From NCBI RefSeq assembly GCF_019263705.2, contig NZ_JADQDK010000001.1:1860001-1924000 (forward strand): 64,000 nucleotides of DNA, given 5' to 3'. Under the pieces are notes generated by a model, which worked only from the letters and a program-made list of their open reading frames with translations, searched no databases and was not told the origin of the DNA. This stretch comes from Pseudonocardia abyssalis (GTDB lineage: Bacteria; Actinomycetota; Actinomycetes; Mycobacteriales; Pseudonocardiaceae). Positions within the stretch are counted from its first letter, which is position 1; each line of letters begins with the position of its first letter. The position numbers and the translations under genes are program-made. This document shows, piece after piece, positions 41,453-51,426 of the stretch.

Positions 41453-42307
41453 GTGGCGACCAACCAGATGCGGCGCGAGGCGGCCAAGCGGAAGCTCGAG
41501 CGTCAGCAGGAGCGGCGGGTCCAGCAGGACAAGCGCCGCAAGCAGGTCGCCGTGTTCACCTCGGTGGCCGTGGTGGTCGTGGTCGTCGTCGGGATCGTGC
41601 TGTTCACGACGCTGTCCGGGGGCGAGGACGCCCCTGCGGCCGCCGACCCGGCGTCGACGGCCGTCACCCCGGCGGAGATCCCCACCGAGGCCGTCGCGCT
41701 CCCGGTCCGCCCCGAGCCGCTGCCGAACCCCACGACGTGCACGTTCACCCCCGACGGCAGCGCGGCGGCCAAGCCCGTGCAGCCGCCGGCCGGCACCGAC
41801 GTCAGCAGCACCGGCACCGTCGCGGTGACGCTGCAGACCGGCGCCGGGGCCATCCCGCTGACGCTGGACAAGGCCCTCGCGCCCTGCACCGTCGACAGCT
41901 TCGTGAGCCTCGCGCAGCAGGGGTACTTCGACCGGTCCCCGTGCCACCGCCTCACCACCGACCCGGGCCTGCAGGTGCTGCAGTGCGGCGACCCGACCGG
42001 CACCGGCCAGGGCGGCCCCGGCTACACCGTCCCCGACGAGTTCTTCGACGGCCTCACCTACGGGCGCGGCATCCTCGCGATGGCCAACACCGGCCAGCCG
42101 AACACCGGCGGCAGCCAGTTCTTCATGGTCTACGGCGACGGCGAGCTCCCGCCGCAGTACACCGCGTTCGGCTCGATCGACCCCGCCGGACTGGAGGTCG
42201 TCGACACGATCGCCCGCGCCGGGCACGACGGGTCGCTCGACCCCTCGCCGGGCGGCGGCGCCCCCGTCGAGCCGGTCGTGATCGAGACGGCCACGATCGC
42301 CGGCTGA
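41453..42307 (+). CDS. Membrane-anchored cyclophilin-type peptidyl-prolyl isomerase
   Basis: 284 residues: a basic N-terminus (AAKRKLERQQERRVQQDKRR), one membrane helix (about 33-52, VAVFTSVAVVVVVVVGIVLF), a Pro/Ala-rich linker and an extracytoplasmic cyclophilin domain (about 120-284) with SFVSLAQQGYFDRSPCHRL, GPGYTVPDEF, GILAMANTGQPNTGGSQFFMVYGD and YTAFGSID. It corresponds to Rv2582 and should speed proline isomerisation in exported proteins. Divergent from the MBL gene across 68 bases. GTG start with GGAGG nearby. Confidence 0.93.
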   Translation: MATNQMRREAAKRKLERQQERRVQQDKRRKQVAVFTSVAVVVVVVVGIVLFTTLSGGEDAPAAADPASTAVTPAEIPTEAVALPVRPEPLPNPTTCTFTPDGSAAAKPVQPPAGTDVSSTGTVAVTLQTGAGAIPLTLDKALAPCTVDSFVSLAQQGYFDRSPCHRLTTDPGLQVLQCGDPTGTGQGGPGYTVPDEFFDGLTYGRGILAMANTGQPNTGGSQFFMVYGDGELPPQYTAFGSIDPAGLEVVDTIARAGHDGSLDPSPGGGAPVEPVVIETATIAG

Positions 42308-42313
42308 CCCGCC

Positions 42314-43840
42314 GTGCACCTGCGGGCGATCGCGTGCGCGCTGCTCGGCGCGCTCGTGGTGTCCGCGTGCGGCGCGGGCCCGCCGGTCGGCGAGACCGTC
42401 CGCGTCGAGCAGGGCGAGCTGCGGGGCCGCACCGACGGCGACGTCCTGCGCTTCGGCGACGTCCCGTACGCCGCCCCGGCGCAGCGCTGGGTCGCCCCGG
42501 CCCCGCCGGCGGCATGGGACGGCGTCCGCGACGCCACCGGTCCCGGGTCCCGCTGCCCGCAGACCGCCGCCGCACCGGACGTCCCGCACGCCACCGCGGC
42601 GAGCGTCGACGAGGACTGCCTCACCCTCGACGTCACCGTCCCCACCGGCACCCCGGCCGACGCGCGGCTGCCGGTGCTGGTGTGGCTGCACGGCGGCGGG
42701 TTCTCCGCGGGGGCGGGGGCCGACTACGACCCGCGCCGCCTCGCCCGCGCCGGGCTCGTCGTCGTCACCGTCAACTACCGGCTCGGGATGCTGGGGTTCC
42801 TCGCCCTGCCCGGCCTGGCGGGGTCGGGCACGTTCGGGCTGGCCGACCAGCAGGCCGCGCTCGGCTGGGTGGCCCGCAACGCCGCCGTGTTCGGCGGCGA
42901 CCCCGCACAGGTGACGCTGGCCGGGGAGTCGGCCGGGGCCGACGGGGTGTGCGCGCAGCTCGCCGCCCCCGCGGCCGCCGGGCTGTTCGCGCGCGCGGTG
43001 ATGCAGAGCGGCGGGTGCGGCACCGCCAACCTCCTCGACGTCATCGGGCCGGGCACCGGCCCGGCGGGCGACACCTGGAAACTCCTCGACGTCGCCGAGG
43101 AGCTGGGGACGGACACCGCCGAGGCGTTGGGCTGCGGCGGCCGACGCCCGCTGGAGTGCCTGCGCACCCGGCCCGTCGAGCAGCTGGTCGGTGCGCCCGG
43201 CTACTGGAGCCCGGCCACCGGAACACCCCTGCTCCCCCGACGCCCGTCCGACGTGCTCACGACGATGCCGCCCGTCCCGATCCTCGCCGGCACCACCCGT
43301 GACGAGGGCACCCTGTTCACGAACGCGTTCCTGCCGACGCTCGACCCGTCGACGTTCCGCACGCTGCTCGCCCGCGCGGGCGGCGACCGGGCCCGTGACG
43401 TCGGCCGCACCTACTCCCCCGGTGACCGCACGCCGTCGCGCGTCTGGGCCGCCGTCGTCACCGACCGCGCGTACGCGTGCCCCGCACTCGACACCTACGC
43501 CGCCCTCGCCGGCCGCGGCCCCGTCTTCGCCTACGAGTTCGCCGACATTACGGCCCCGTCCCCGTTCGCCGCACTCGCCCCCGACCTGGCCGACGGTGTC
43601 ACGCACGGCGCCGAGGTGCCCTATCTGTTCGACCTGCGCCCGGGCGTCACGCTGACGGCGGCGCAAGGGGGCACCGCCGCCGAACTGGTGACGGCGTGGG
43701 CCCGGTTCGCCCGCTCCGGTGACCCCGGCTGGCCCGCCTGGACCGGCGGCGGCACCGTCCGCACGATCACCGCGGGTGCGCCCGCGGATCACCCGGCCGG
43801 GGACATCGCCGCGGAGCACCACTGCGGCATCTGGCGGTAG
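42314..43840 (+). CDS. Carboxylesterase/type B lipase, lipoprotein
   Basis: 508 residues. The signal sequence ends in lipobox VSAC (Cys19), so the enzyme is probably lipid-anchored. Alpha/beta-hydrolase features: FGDVPYAAPA, oxyanion loop WLHGGGFSAG (about 124-133), nucleophile elbow LAGESAGADG with Ser206, AGTTRDEG with the acid, and a late GVTHGAEVPYLF carrying the histidine (about 431-443). It starts six bases after the isomerase gene on the same strand. The natural ester is unknown. Confidence 0.88.
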   Translation: MHLRAIACALLGALVVSACGAGPPVGETVRVEQGELRGRTDGDVLRFGDVPYAAPAQRWVAPAPPAAWDGVRDATGPGSRCPQTAAAPDVPHATAASVDEDCLTLDVTVPTGTPADARLPVLVWLHGGGFSAGAGADYDPRRLARAGLVVVTVNYRLGMLGFLALPGLAGSGTFGLADQQAALGWVARNAAVFGGDPAQVTLAGESAGADGVCAQLAAPAAAGLFARAVMQSGGCGTANLLDVIGPGTGPAGDTWKLLDVAEELGTDTAEALGCGGRRPLECLRTRPVEQLVGAPGYWSPATGTPLLPRRPSDVLTTMPPVPILAGTTRDEGTLFTNAFLPTLDPSTFRTLLARAGGDRARDVGRTYSPGDRTPSRVWAAVVTDRAYACPALDTYAALAGRGPVFAYEFADITAPSPFAALAPDLADGVTHGAEVPYLFDLRPGVTLTAAQGGTAAELVTAWARFARSGDPGWPAWTGGGTVRTITAGAPADHPAGDIAAEHHCGIWR

Positions 43841-43850
43841 CCTCGGCCCC

Positions 43851-44429
43851 GTGATCATGCTACGGAGCCTGCTCCTGCCCGCCCTGCTGCTGACGCTGGC
43901 GGGCTGCGGCGGCGCGCCGGCGGCCCCGGCCCCCACCACGGAACCCGCGCCCACGACGACGAGCGCCGCCGCGACCACCACCCCGCCCACGGGCGAGGTC
44001 GCCCGCTGCGTCGCCGCCGACCTCCGCGCGGGCCTGGGCGAGGCGTCCGGCGAGGGCCAGCGCACGGTGTCGATCGTCTACCGCAACGTCTCCGACCGGC
44101 CGTGCGAGGCGCGCGGTGTGCCCGGAGTCGACCTCCGGGGCCCCGACGACCCCAACGGCCCCGTCTACTCGGTGCTGCGCCAGGAGGCCGACGGTGCGGG
44201 CGCGACGCTGGAGCCCGGGGGCTCCGTCTCCGCCACGCTCACCTACCTGACCGACAGCGACGGCTCCGTCGGCACGCTGGGCTCGACGGGCTGGGTGCCC
44301 ACCGAGCTCGTGACCACCCCGCCCGGCGACACCTCCCAGCTCACCGTGCCGTGGAACGGCGACACGGTCCTGCGCCAGGACGGGGCCACCCGCCCCGGCA
44401 CCTACGTGGGCCCGCTCGCCGCGTCCTGA
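43851..44429 (+). CDS. DUF4232 lipoprotein
   Basis: 192 residues from the GTG at 43851 (or ATG at 43857). Signal LLLPALLLTLAGC with the lipobox Cys at about 19, a Pro/Thr/Ala linker, then the DUF4232 domain (about 58-185): CVAADLRAGLGEASGEGQRTVSIVYRN, CEARGVPGVDLRG and LEPGGSVSATLTY. The domain is a beta-sandwich common in actinobacterial lipoproteins, of unknown role. It lies 10 bases after the esterase gene. A truncated gene region follows. Confidence 0.83.
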   Translation: MIMLRSLLLPALLLTLAGCGGAPAAPAPTTEPAPTTTSAAATTTPPTGEVARCVAADLRAGLGEASGEGQRTVSIVYRNVSDRPCEARGVPGVDLRGPDDPNGPVYSVLRQEADGAGATLEPGGSVSATLTYLTDSDGSVGTLGSTGWVPTELVTTPPGDTSQLTVPWNGDTVLRQDGATRPGTYVGPLAAS

Positions 44430-44478
44430 CGCGGGGCGACCCCGTCCAGGACCACCACCAGCTCGAACAGCGAGTCGA

Positions 44479-45065
44479 TCACCGCGCCCGCCCGGCCCCG
44501 CGCAGGGCGGCCGCGGGCCGGTGCCCCCCGGTGACGTCCACCGCCTCGAACCCGGCCCGCAGCGCGCCCCGCACGTCGTACTCGGTGTCGCCGACGTAGA
44601 CCGCACGGGTCCGCAGCCCGCGCACCGCGCTCAGGTGCGCCGCCTTGTCGGCCACCCCGCCCCGGACGGACCCGAGCCAGCGCCCCGGCCCGGCCGCGTC
44701 GACGTCGGTCCGCACCGCGGCGAGCCCACCGCGATCGGGTCCAGCGCCGCCGACACCACCCCGGTGAGCGCGCCGTGCCCCACCAGTTCGGCGAGCACCG
44801 CCGCCGCCTCGGATCGGGGTTCCGCCGGTGCGGCGGCGAGCGCGCGGTTCCGCTCGTCCTCCGCCGCATCGGCGTCGACCACCCCGAGCCCGGCCAGCCG
44901 GCCGGCGAGCGGGAGGGAGAACCCGTCCCGGAACCGCTCCTCCGTGAGCCCGGCCGGCCCCCGGGCGGTGAGGACCGTGTTGGTGGCCCCCACCGCCCGC
45001 GCGACGTCGGACATGATCGTGTCGTTCCGGTCGAACACGACCAAGGTGTCGCCGTAGCGGCTCAC
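44479..45065 (-). pseudogene. HAD-family hydrolase gene with a frameshift
   Basis: From the GTG at 45065 the frame reads GDTLVVFDRNDTIMSDVARAVG (motif I, with Asn at the position of the second Asp) and continues to GALTGVVSAALDPIAV near 44730. The rest, GLAAVRTDVDAAGP, then VRGGVADKAAHL and AVYVGDTEYDVRGALRAGF (motif IV, GDTEYD), is in the next frame and stops at 44479. One G missing from the run at 44725-44727 explains the shift. The start overlaps the TGA of the ATPase remnant (GTGA), so the pair came from one operon. Confidence 0.85.
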
Positions 45066-45302
45066 GCGCCGGCCACCATCGCCTCCGGGACCGGCTCGGC
45101 GGCCGTGCCCAGGTTCCGCCCCGAGTCGGGGTCGAACACGTGCACCTGCGCCGGATCGCACGCCGGCGGCACGGTCTCCCCCACCGTCACCCGGAGGTCG
45201 GGGGTGGGTGCGGGCGCGCAGGATGTGGCCGTCGAGGTCGAGGGGCAGGATCGTCGACGGGCCCTCGTGCTCCACCAGCACCCGGGCCGCCGCCCGCCAC
45301 CG
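45062..45302 (-). pseudogene. C-terminal remnant of a sugar ABC ATPase (MalK/UgpC type)
   Basis: Only the regulatory tail is left: ARVLVEHEGPSTILPLDLDG and HILRART (TOBE domain), then in another frame DLRVTVGETVPPACDPAQ and VHVFDPDSGRNLGTAA, ending at a TGA at 45062-45064. One extra base in the run at 45200-45204 causes the shift. The nucleotide-binding domain is missing; the remnant breaks off near 45302, next to a tandem repeat. The ending VHVFDPxSGxNL is like that of the intact importer ATPase at 27766-29007. Confidence 0.8.
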
Positions 45303-45329
45303 GAACCGATCCCGGCGAACCGGCGCGGG

Positions 45330-45376
45330 CGTCCCCGGCTCCCGGTACCGTCCCCGGCTCCCGGTACCGTCCCCGG
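45330..45376. repeat. 19-bp tandem repeat at the break point
   Basis: cgtccccggctcccggtac occurs at 45330-45348 and 45349-45367, with a partial third copy to 45376. It lies between the broken ends of the ATPase remnant and the coiled-coil fragment, which suggests it marks the deletion junction. Confidence 0.9.
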
Positions 45377-45378
45377 CC

Positions 45379-45480
45379 GTGACCACGCCCGACCTCACCC
45401 CGCGCGTCCGACGGGTGGAGGAGGACGTCACGGCGATCGCCGACACCGTCATCGGGATCAGACACACCGTCGACGGCCGC
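45379..45480 (+). pseudogene. 5' fragment of a small coiled-coil gene
   Basis: A GTG start is followed by TTPDLTPRVRRVEEDVTAI and ADTVIGIRHTVDGRA, a heptad-like pattern seen at the N-terminus of small actinobacterial coiled-coil proteins. After about 34 residues the similarity ends, and the frame runs on over the end of rel without protein-like sequence. It is probably the start of a gene whose remainder was deleted. The family name is not known to me. Confidence 0.5.
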
Positions 45481-45508
45481 GCGGCTCGAGCCACGCCGAC
45501 CCCGGGGC

Positions 45509-47839
45509 TCAGCCCGCGCTGGTCACCCGGTAGACGTCGTAGACGCCCTCGACGTTGCGCACCACCTTCAGCACGTGCCCGAGGTGCTTCGGGTCGCCCA
45601 TCTCGAAGCTGAACCGCGACACCGCGACCCGGTCGCGCGATGTGGTGACCGACGCCGAGAGGATATTGACCTTCTCGTCGGCCAGCACCTTCGTGATGTC
45701 GGACAGCAGCCGGTGCCGGTCGAGGGCCTCGGCCTGGATCGCGACCAGGAACACCGAGCCCGCCGACACCGACCAGGCGACGTCGATGATCCGCTCGGAG
45801 CGGCTCTGCAGCTCCGCGGCGTTCGTGCAGTCCGTGCGGTGCACCGAGATCCCGCCGCCGCGGGTGACGAAGCCCAGGATGTCGTCGCCGGGCACGGGGG
45901 TGCAGCAGCGGGCGAGCTTCGTGTAGAGGTCGGCCAGGTCGGCGGAGTCGCCCCGGACCACGACCCCGGCGTCGCCGGTGGCGCGCCGGGTCCGGACCGT
46001 CGACGGGGTGGCCCGCTCGGCGAGCTCCTCCTCCGCGTCCTCGATCCCGCCCAGCAGCGCGACGAGCCGCTGCACGACGTGCCGCGCGCTCGCGTGACCC
46101 TCGCCGACCGCGGCGTAGAGCCCGGACAGGTCGGGGAAGTGCAGCTCCCGCGACAGCGCGGCCATCGAGTCGGCGGAGACGAGCCGCTGCAGGGGCACAC
46201 CGGTGCGGCGGGCCTCACGGGTGATCGCGTCCTTGCCGTTCTCGATCGCCTCCTCGCGGCGCTCCTTCGCGAACCACTGCTTGATCTTGGTGCGGGCGCG
46301 CGGGGACGCGGCGAACGCGAGCCAGTCGCGCGACGGCCCGGCCCCCTCCGCCTTGGAGGTGAAGATCTCGACGACGTCGCCGGACTCCAGCTTGCGCTCC
46401 AGCGCCACCAGCCGGCCGTTGACCCTGCTGCCGATGCAGCGGTTGCCGACCTCGGTGTGCACGGCATAGGCCAGGTCGACGGGCGTGGAGCCGAGCGGCA
46501 GCGTCAGCACGTCGCCCTTCGGCGTGAAGACGAAGATCTCCTTGGTGCCCAGGTCGAAGCGCAGCGACTCCAGGAAGTCGCCGGGGTCGGCGGCCTCCCG
46601 CTGCCAGTCGAGCAGCTGGCGCATCCACGACATGTCGTCGACCTCGACGGTCGATCCCGCGTGCGACGCCGCGCCGTTCTTCTGTGCGGTCTCCTTGTAG
46701 CGCCAGTGCGCCGCGATGCCGTACTCCGCGGTGCGGTGCATCTCCGCGGTGCGGATCTGGCACTCCAGCGGCTTGCCGTCGGGCCCGATCACCGTGGTGT
46801 GCAGCGACTGGTAGACCCCGAACCGCGGCTGCGCGATGTAGTCCTTGAACCGCCCGGGCATCGGCTGCCACAGCGCGTGGACCATGCCCATGGCCGCGTA
46901 GCAGTCGCGCACGTCGTCGACCATGATCCGCACGCCGACGAGGTCGTGGATGTCGTCGAAGTCGCGGCCCTTGACGATCATCTTGCGGTAGATCGACCAG
47001 TAGTGCTTCGGCCGGCCCTCGACGGTCGCGGCGATCCGCGCGGAGTCGAGCTGGGCGGTGACCTCGTCGATGACCTGCTTGAGGTACGTGTCGCGCGACG
47101 GGGCGCGGGTGGCGACGAGCCGGACGATCTCGGAGTACTTCTTCGGGTGCAGGATCGCGAAGGACAGGTCCTCGAGCTCCCACTTGACCGTGGCCATCCC
47201 GAGCCGGTGCGCGAGCGGCGCGAAGACCTCCAGGGTCTCGCGCGCCTTCTTCGCCTGCTTCTCCGGCGGCAGGAACCGCATGGTGCGCATGTTGTGCAGC
47301 CGGTCGGACAGCTTGATCACCAGGACGCGGGGGTCGCGGGCCATCGCGACGATCATCTTGCGGATCGTCTCGGCCTCGGCCGCGTTGCCGTACTCGACCT
47401 TGTCGAGCTTCGTGACGCCGTCGACGAGCTGGGTGACCTCCTCGCCGAAGTCGGCGCGCAGGCGGTCGAGCGAGTAGTCGGTGTCCTCGACGGTGTCGTG
47501 CAGCAGCGCCGCGACCAGCGTGGTGGTGTCCATGCCCAGCTCGGCGAGGATCGTGGACACCGCGAGCGGGTGCGTGATGTACGGGTCGCCGGACTTGCGC
47601 TTCTGGCCCTCGTGCTTGGCCTCGGCGACGTCGAACGCGCGCTGCAGCAGTGCGAGGTCGGCCTTGGGGTGCACGGTGCGGTGGACGCTGGCCAGCGGCT
47701 CCAGCACCGGCGCGACGACGGCGACGCGCTGCGGCGTCATCCGGCGGGCGATCCGGGCCCGGACACGGCGGGTGGCCGAGGGCTTGGCGGGGCCGTCCGG
47801 GGTGGGGACCGGGGGCGCTGCCGGCTGGACGTCGGTCAC
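45509..47839 (-). CDS. rel: Bifunctional (p)ppGpp synthetase/hydrolase
   Basis: 776 residues, complete Rel/SpoT homologue. HD hydrolase domain with [17 protein letters not shown] and [14 protein letters not shown] (His114-Asp115, Glu118-Asp119), [12 protein letters not shown]; synthetase domain with [22 protein letters not shown] and [27 protein letters not shown] domain ([32 protein letters not shown]); and a C-terminal ACT domain. The intact HD motif indicates that it can degrade as well as make the alarmone. GTG start. Last gene of the leftward secDF-apt-rel run, matching Rv2583c. Confidence 0.97.
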   Translation of the reverse strand: MTDVQPAAPPVPTPDGPAKPSATRRVRARIARRMTPQRVAVVAPVLEPLASVHRTVHPKADLALLQRAFDVAEAKHEGQKRKSGDPYITHPLAVSTILAELGMDTTTLVAALLHDTVEDTDYSLDRLRADFGEEVTQLVDGVTKLDKVEYGNAAEAETIRKMIVAMARDPRVLVIKLSDRLHNMRTMRFLPPEKQAKKARETLEVFAPLAHRLGMATVKWELEDLSFAILHPKKYSEIVRLVATRAPSRDTYLKQVIDEVTAQLDSARIAATVEGRPKHYWSIYRKMIVKGRDFDDIHDLVGVRIMVDDVRDCYAAMGMVHALWQPMPGRFKDYIAQPRFGVYQSLHTTVIGPDGKPLECQIRTAEMHRTAEYGIAAHWRYKETAQKNGAASHAGSTVEVDDMSWMRQLLDWQREAADPGDFLESLRFDLGTKEIFVFTPKGDVLTLPLGSTPVDLAYAVHTEVGNRCIGSRVNGRLVALERKLESGDVVEIFTSKAEGAGPSRDWLAFAASPRARTKIKQWFAKERREEAIENGKDAITREARRTGVPLQRLVSADSMAALSRELHFPDLSGLYAAVGEGHASARHVVQRLVALLGGIEDAEEELAERATPSTVRTRRATGDAGVVVRGDSADLADLYTKLARCCTPVPGDDILGFVTRGGGISVHRTDCTNAAELQSRSERIIDVAWSVSAGSVFLVAIQAEALDRHRLLSDITKVLADEKVNILSASVTTSRDRVAVSRFSFEMGDPKHLGHVLKVVRNVEGVYDVYRVTSAG

Positions 47840-47858
47840 CTCGGTGAGGATAGACGCT

Positions 47859-48407
47859 CTAGGCGTGCAGGAGCGCGTGCACCGGCAGCGGCGCCAGCGC
47901 CTGGCGCCCGGACAGCGCGGTGAGCTCCAGCAGCGCCCCGAACCCGATGACCTCGGCCCCCGCGTCGGCGAGCAGGGCGACCGTGGCCGCCGCCGTGCCG
48001 CCGGTGGCCAGCACGTCGTCGACGACGAACACGCGCGCGCCCGGCGCCACGGTGTCGGCGGGCAGCTCCAGGGTGGCGGTGCCGTACTCGAGGTCGTAGG
48101 TGCGCGATCCGGCGACGCGCGGCAGCTTGCCCGCCTTGCGCACCGGGATCATCCCGACACCCGCGACGAGCGCCACCGCGGCCCCGAGCAGGAACCCCCG
48201 CGCCTCGATGCCGGCGACGACGTCGGCCTCCCCCACGCACGCCGCCAGCTCGGTCGCGACGGTGGTGAACGCGCGGGCGTCGGCGAAGACCGGGGTGAGA
48301 TCCTTGAACAGGATCCCGGGGCCCGGGTAGTCGGGGACGTCGTGGACGAGCCCGAGGACGTGGGTGAGCGAGCCGTCCTCGTCGAGGTCGGGGTCGGCGA
48401 CGGTCAC
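47859..48407 (-). CDS. apt: Adenine phosphoribosyltransferase
   Basis: Salvages adenine to AMP with PRPP. 182 residues. [21 protein letters not shown] (about 23-43) and [18 protein letters not shown] are the Apt markers; the PRPP-binding loop is [16 protein letters not shown] (127-141). The GTG start overlaps the secF stop (GTGA), the usual arrangement upstream of rel in actinobacteria. The small lipoprotein gene found between apt and secF in mycobacteria (Rv2585c) is absent. Confidence 0.95.
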   Translation of the reverse strand: MTVADPDLDEDGSLTHVLGLVHDVPDYPGPGILFKDLTPVFADARAFTTVATELAACVGEADVVAGIEARGFLLGAAVALVAGVGMIPVRKAGKLPRVAGSRTYDLEYGTATLELPADTVAPGARVFVVDDVLATGGTAAATVALLADAGAEVIGFGALLELTALSGRQALAPLPVHALLHA

Positions 48408-49603
48408 GTGCGCCGACGTCCGGTGGGCCGGTTGGCCTGCGGCCGCTGCGCAGGCGCCTTGCCCGGACGCGACGGCACCCCGGACGCGGCCGTGAGCGCC
48501 TTCTCCTTGCGCAGCTCGGTGGCCAGCACGGCGTCGTCGCCGACTCCCGGTTCGCCGACGCCCGGGTCGCCGACGTCCGGGTCGCCGGCGCCCGGGGCGG
48601 CGGCGCGCAGTCGGCGCATCCGCACCCGCTCGGCCTGCTCGCGGACCTTCGGGTCGCGCAGCTTGAGGTCGACGAGCAGCGGCGTGGCCAGGAGCAGCGA
48701 GGACACGGCACCGGCGATGATGCCGACCATCTGCACCAGCGCGAGGTCGGCCAGCGTGCCGACGCCGAGCACCCCGACGCCGATCACCAGCAGGCCCAGC
48801 ACCGGCAGCACCGCGATCAGCGAGGTGTTGATCGAGCGCATCAGCGTCTGGTTCAGCGCGAGGTTCGCCGCCTCGGCGTAGGTGCGGCGGGAGAGCCCGA
48901 GCAGCCCGCGGGTGTTCTCCTTGACCTTGTCGAACACCACGACGGTGTCGTAGAGCGAGAAGCCGAGGATCGTCAGCAGGCCGATCACCGTGGACGGGGT
49001 GACCTCGAACCCGATGATCGAGTAGATGCCCGCGGTGACGACGACGTCGTGCACCAGCGCGACCAGAGCCGCGATCGCCATGGAGCGCTCGAAGTAGAAC
49101 GCCAGGAACACCGTGACCAGCACGAGGAACACCGCGAGCGCGATGACGGCCTGTCGGGTGATCTGGTCGCCCCAGCTGCCGCTGACCGCGCTGTCGCTGA
49201 TCGCGGTCTGCGTCGGCGTACCGTCCGGCCCGACCGGGGCGAACTCGGCGAACAGGGCGTCCTTGAGTGTGACGAGCTGCGCGGCGTCGAGCGTCTCGGA
49301 GCGGATCTGCACCGACTGCGCCGCCCCGGTGCCGGCGACCTGCACGGCGGCCGGCTCCTCGCCGACGGCCCGCTCGTAGACCGCCCGGACGGACTCGACG
49401 TCGACCGGGGTCGTCGTGCCCGACGTCGGGAACTGGATCTGGGTGCCGCCGGTGAAGTCGATGCCGAGGTTGAAGCCCCGGATCGCGATCGACAGGATGC
49501 ACACGAGCACCAGCACGCCGAACGCGACGTACCAGGTCTTCCGCCGGCCGACGACGTCGAACGCGCCGGTGCCGGTGTAGAGCCGGGCGAACACGCTGGG
49601 CAT
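48404..49603 (-). CDS. secF: Protein translocase subunit SecF
   Basis: 399 residues, six membrane helices. N-terminal FDVVGRRKTWYVAFGVLVLVC and NLGIDFTGGTQIQF, the P1-like periplasmic part, then the helical core with ALVALVHDVVVTAGIYSIIGFEVTPSTVIGLLTILGFSLYDTVVVFDKVKEN. Works with SecD to pull exported proteins with the proton-motive force. The C-terminus carries a disordered stretch with repeats such as GDPDVGDPGVGEPGVGD. Starts one base after the secD stop. Confidence 0.96.
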   Translation of the reverse strand: MPSVFARLYTGTGAFDVVGRRKTWYVAFGVLVLVCILSIAIRGFNLGIDFTGGTQIQFPTSGTTTPVDVESVRAVYERAVGEEPAAVQVAGTGAAQSVQIRSETLDAAQLVTLKDALFAEFAPVGPDGTPTQTAISDSAVSGSWGDQITRQAVIALAVFLVLVTVFLAFYFERSMAIAALVALVHDVVVTAGIYSIIGFEVTPSTVIGLLTILGFSLYDTVVVFDKVKENTRGLLGLSRRTYAEAANLALNQTLMRSINTSLIAVLPVLGLLVIGVGVLGVGTLADLALVQMVGIIAGAVSSLLLATPLLVDLKLRDPKVREQAERVRMRRLRAAAPGAGDPDVGDPGVGEPGVGDDAVLATELRKEKALTAASGVPSRPGKAPAQRPQANRPTGRRRT

Positions 49604-49604
49604 G

Positions 49605-51368
49605 TCAGGCCCCCTTCGTGGTGGAGACGCGACGTCCGGACGCGGCGGCGGTGGCCTTCTTGTGCTCGGCCCCCATCCGCGCGGCGGAACCGAGGCCGGA
49701 GAACTTGGAGCTGCCGAACACCTTGTTGTTCGACGCCAGCGCGACCAGCGGGTGCGTCACGAGGAACACGACGACGAGGTCGAGGACCGTCGACAGGCCC
49801 AGGGTGAACGCGAAGCCCTTCACCTGCCCGACCGCGAGCACGTAGAGCACGACGGAGGCCAGGAAGCTGACGGCGTCGGCGGCGAGGATCGTGCGCCGCG
49901 CGCGCACCCAGGCCCGCGGGACGGCGGAGCGGAACGTCCGGCCCTCCCGCATCTCGTCCTTCAACCGTTCGAAGAAGATCACGAACGAGTCGGCCGTGAT
50001 CCCGATGGCGACGATGAACCCGGCCACGCCCGCGAGGTCGAGGGTGAACCCGATCCAGCGCCCGAGGAGCACCAGCACGGCGTAGACGACCGCCCCGGAC
50101 AGGATCAGCGACAGAATCGTCAGCAGTCCGAGCACGCGGTAGTAGGCGAGGCAGTAGAGGAAGACGAGCAGCAGACCGACGCCGCCCGCGATCAGGCCGG
50201 CCTGCAGGGAGGCGAGCCCGAGCGTGGCCGAGACCGTCTGCGCCTCCGACGAGGTGAACGACAGCGGCAGCGAGCCGTAGCGCAGGATCCCGGCGAGGTC
50301 CTGGGCCTCCTCGGGGGTGAACTGGCCCTCGATCCGGGTGTCGCCGTAGATCGCGGAGTTGATCCGCGGGGCGGAGACGACCTCGCCGTCGAGCACGAAC
50401 GCGGCGTTCTTGCCGATGTTCGCCGAGGTGTACGCGCCCCAGGTGGCGGCACCGCTGGTGGTGAACTGGACGCTCACGACGGTGCCGATGCCGCCCTGCG
50501 CGGGCTGGGCCTGGGCCCCGGCGATCTCGGTGCCCTCCAGCAGGATCGGGGCGAGCACGTACTTCGCGGTGCCGTCGACGTCGCAGGCGACCAGCGGCAG
50601 AGTCGGGTCGTCATAACCGCGCAGCGGGTCGTTCGCGGTGCAGTCCAACGTGGCGAGGGCCTGCTGCTGCACGGCCGGGTCGGTGCTCTGCCGCAGGGCC
50701 CTGGCCTCGTCGATGGCCGCGGCCAGCTCGGGGTCGGCCGGGGCGTCCGGGATGTCCGCCGCGGGGGCGTCGGGGGCGGGAGTCGGTTCCGGCGTGGGGC
50801 CGGGCGTCGGCGCCGTCAGCGGGGTGGTCTGCGCGACGGGGGCCACGTCGGTCTCGACGACCGGGAGGCCCGCGCCCTGCGGCGTCCCCGTCGGGGCGGC
50901 GGGGTCGGCGGGGTCGGCGGGGGCGACCTCGGCAGGCGCGGCCGGGTCGCTGGGTACCGCCGGGGCCGTGGCGGGCGCCGGGGCGGCGGCGACGGGGCCG
51001 CCGACCACCTCGCGGATGCGCAGCTGCGCGGTCTGGCCCAGCGACCGGGCCTGCTCGCCGTCGTCGCCGGGAACGGTGATCGTCAGGTTGTTGCCGTCGA
51101 GCACCACCTCGGAGCCACCGACACCCAGCCCGTCGACGCGCTGCTGGATGATCGCCTGCGCCTGCAGCAGCTGGTCGCGCGGGGCCTGCGCCCCGGTCTC
51201 GGTGCGTGCCTCCAGCGTGACGCGGGTGCCGCCCTGCAGGTCGATGCCGAGCTTGGGCGTGATGGCGCCGTCACCGGTGAAGAACACCAGCGAGTACAGG
51301 ACGGCGATCACGCCGACGAACGACGCGAGGTAGCGCCAGGGGCGGATCTGCCCCGGGGTGGTGGCCAC
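49605..51368 (-). CDS. secD: Protein translocase subunit SecD
   Basis: 587 residues. First helix YLASFVGVIAVLYSLVFF, then PKLGIDLQGGTRVTLEA (the SecD D1 motif), the large extracytoplasmic domain and five more helices with GLIAGGVGLLLVFLYCLAYYRVLGLLTILSLILSGAVV and FIVAIGITADSFVIFFERLKDEMREG. A long Ala/Pro/Asp-rich insertion (about 125-205) splits the extracytoplasmic domain; this is typical of actinobacterial SecD. Partner of SecF. Confidence 0.96.
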   Translation of the reverse strand: MATTPGQIRPWRYLASFVGVIAVLYSLVFFTGDGAITPKLGIDLQGGTRVTLEARTETGAQAPRDQLLQAQAIIQQRVDGLGVGGSEVVLDGNNLTITVPGDDGEQARSLGQTAQLRIREVVGGPVAAAPAPATAPAVPSDPAAPAEVAPADPADPAAPTGTPQGAGLPVVETDVAPVAQTTPLTAPTPGPTPEPTPAPDAPAADIPDAPADPELAAAIDEARALRQSTDPAVQQQALATLDCTANDPLRGYDDPTLPLVACDVDGTAKYVLAPILLEGTEIAGAQAQPAQGGIGTVVSVQFTTSGAATWGAYTSANIGKNAAFVLDGEVVSAPRINSAIYGDTRIEGQFTPEEAQDLAGILRYGSLPLSFTSSEAQTVSATLGLASLQAGLIAGGVGLLLVFLYCLAYYRVLGLLTILSLILSGAVVYAVLVLLGRWIGFTLDLAGVAGFIVAIGITADSFVIFFERLKDEMREGRTFRSAVPRAWVRARRTILAADAVSFLASVVLYVLAVGQVKGFAFTLGLSTVLDLVVVFLVTHPLVALASNNKVFGSSKFSGLGSAARMGAEHKKATAAASGRRVSTTKGA

Positions 51369-51426
51369 GGTGGTCTCTTCCTGACGTCACGCCGCGGCCG
51401 GTGGCCGCGGCGGGGGTTTCAGCCGC

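Noticed and set aside
45509..47839. Rel lacking hydrolase activity
   Set aside because: The HD and ED residues of the hydrolase site are intact, so it should be bifunctional.
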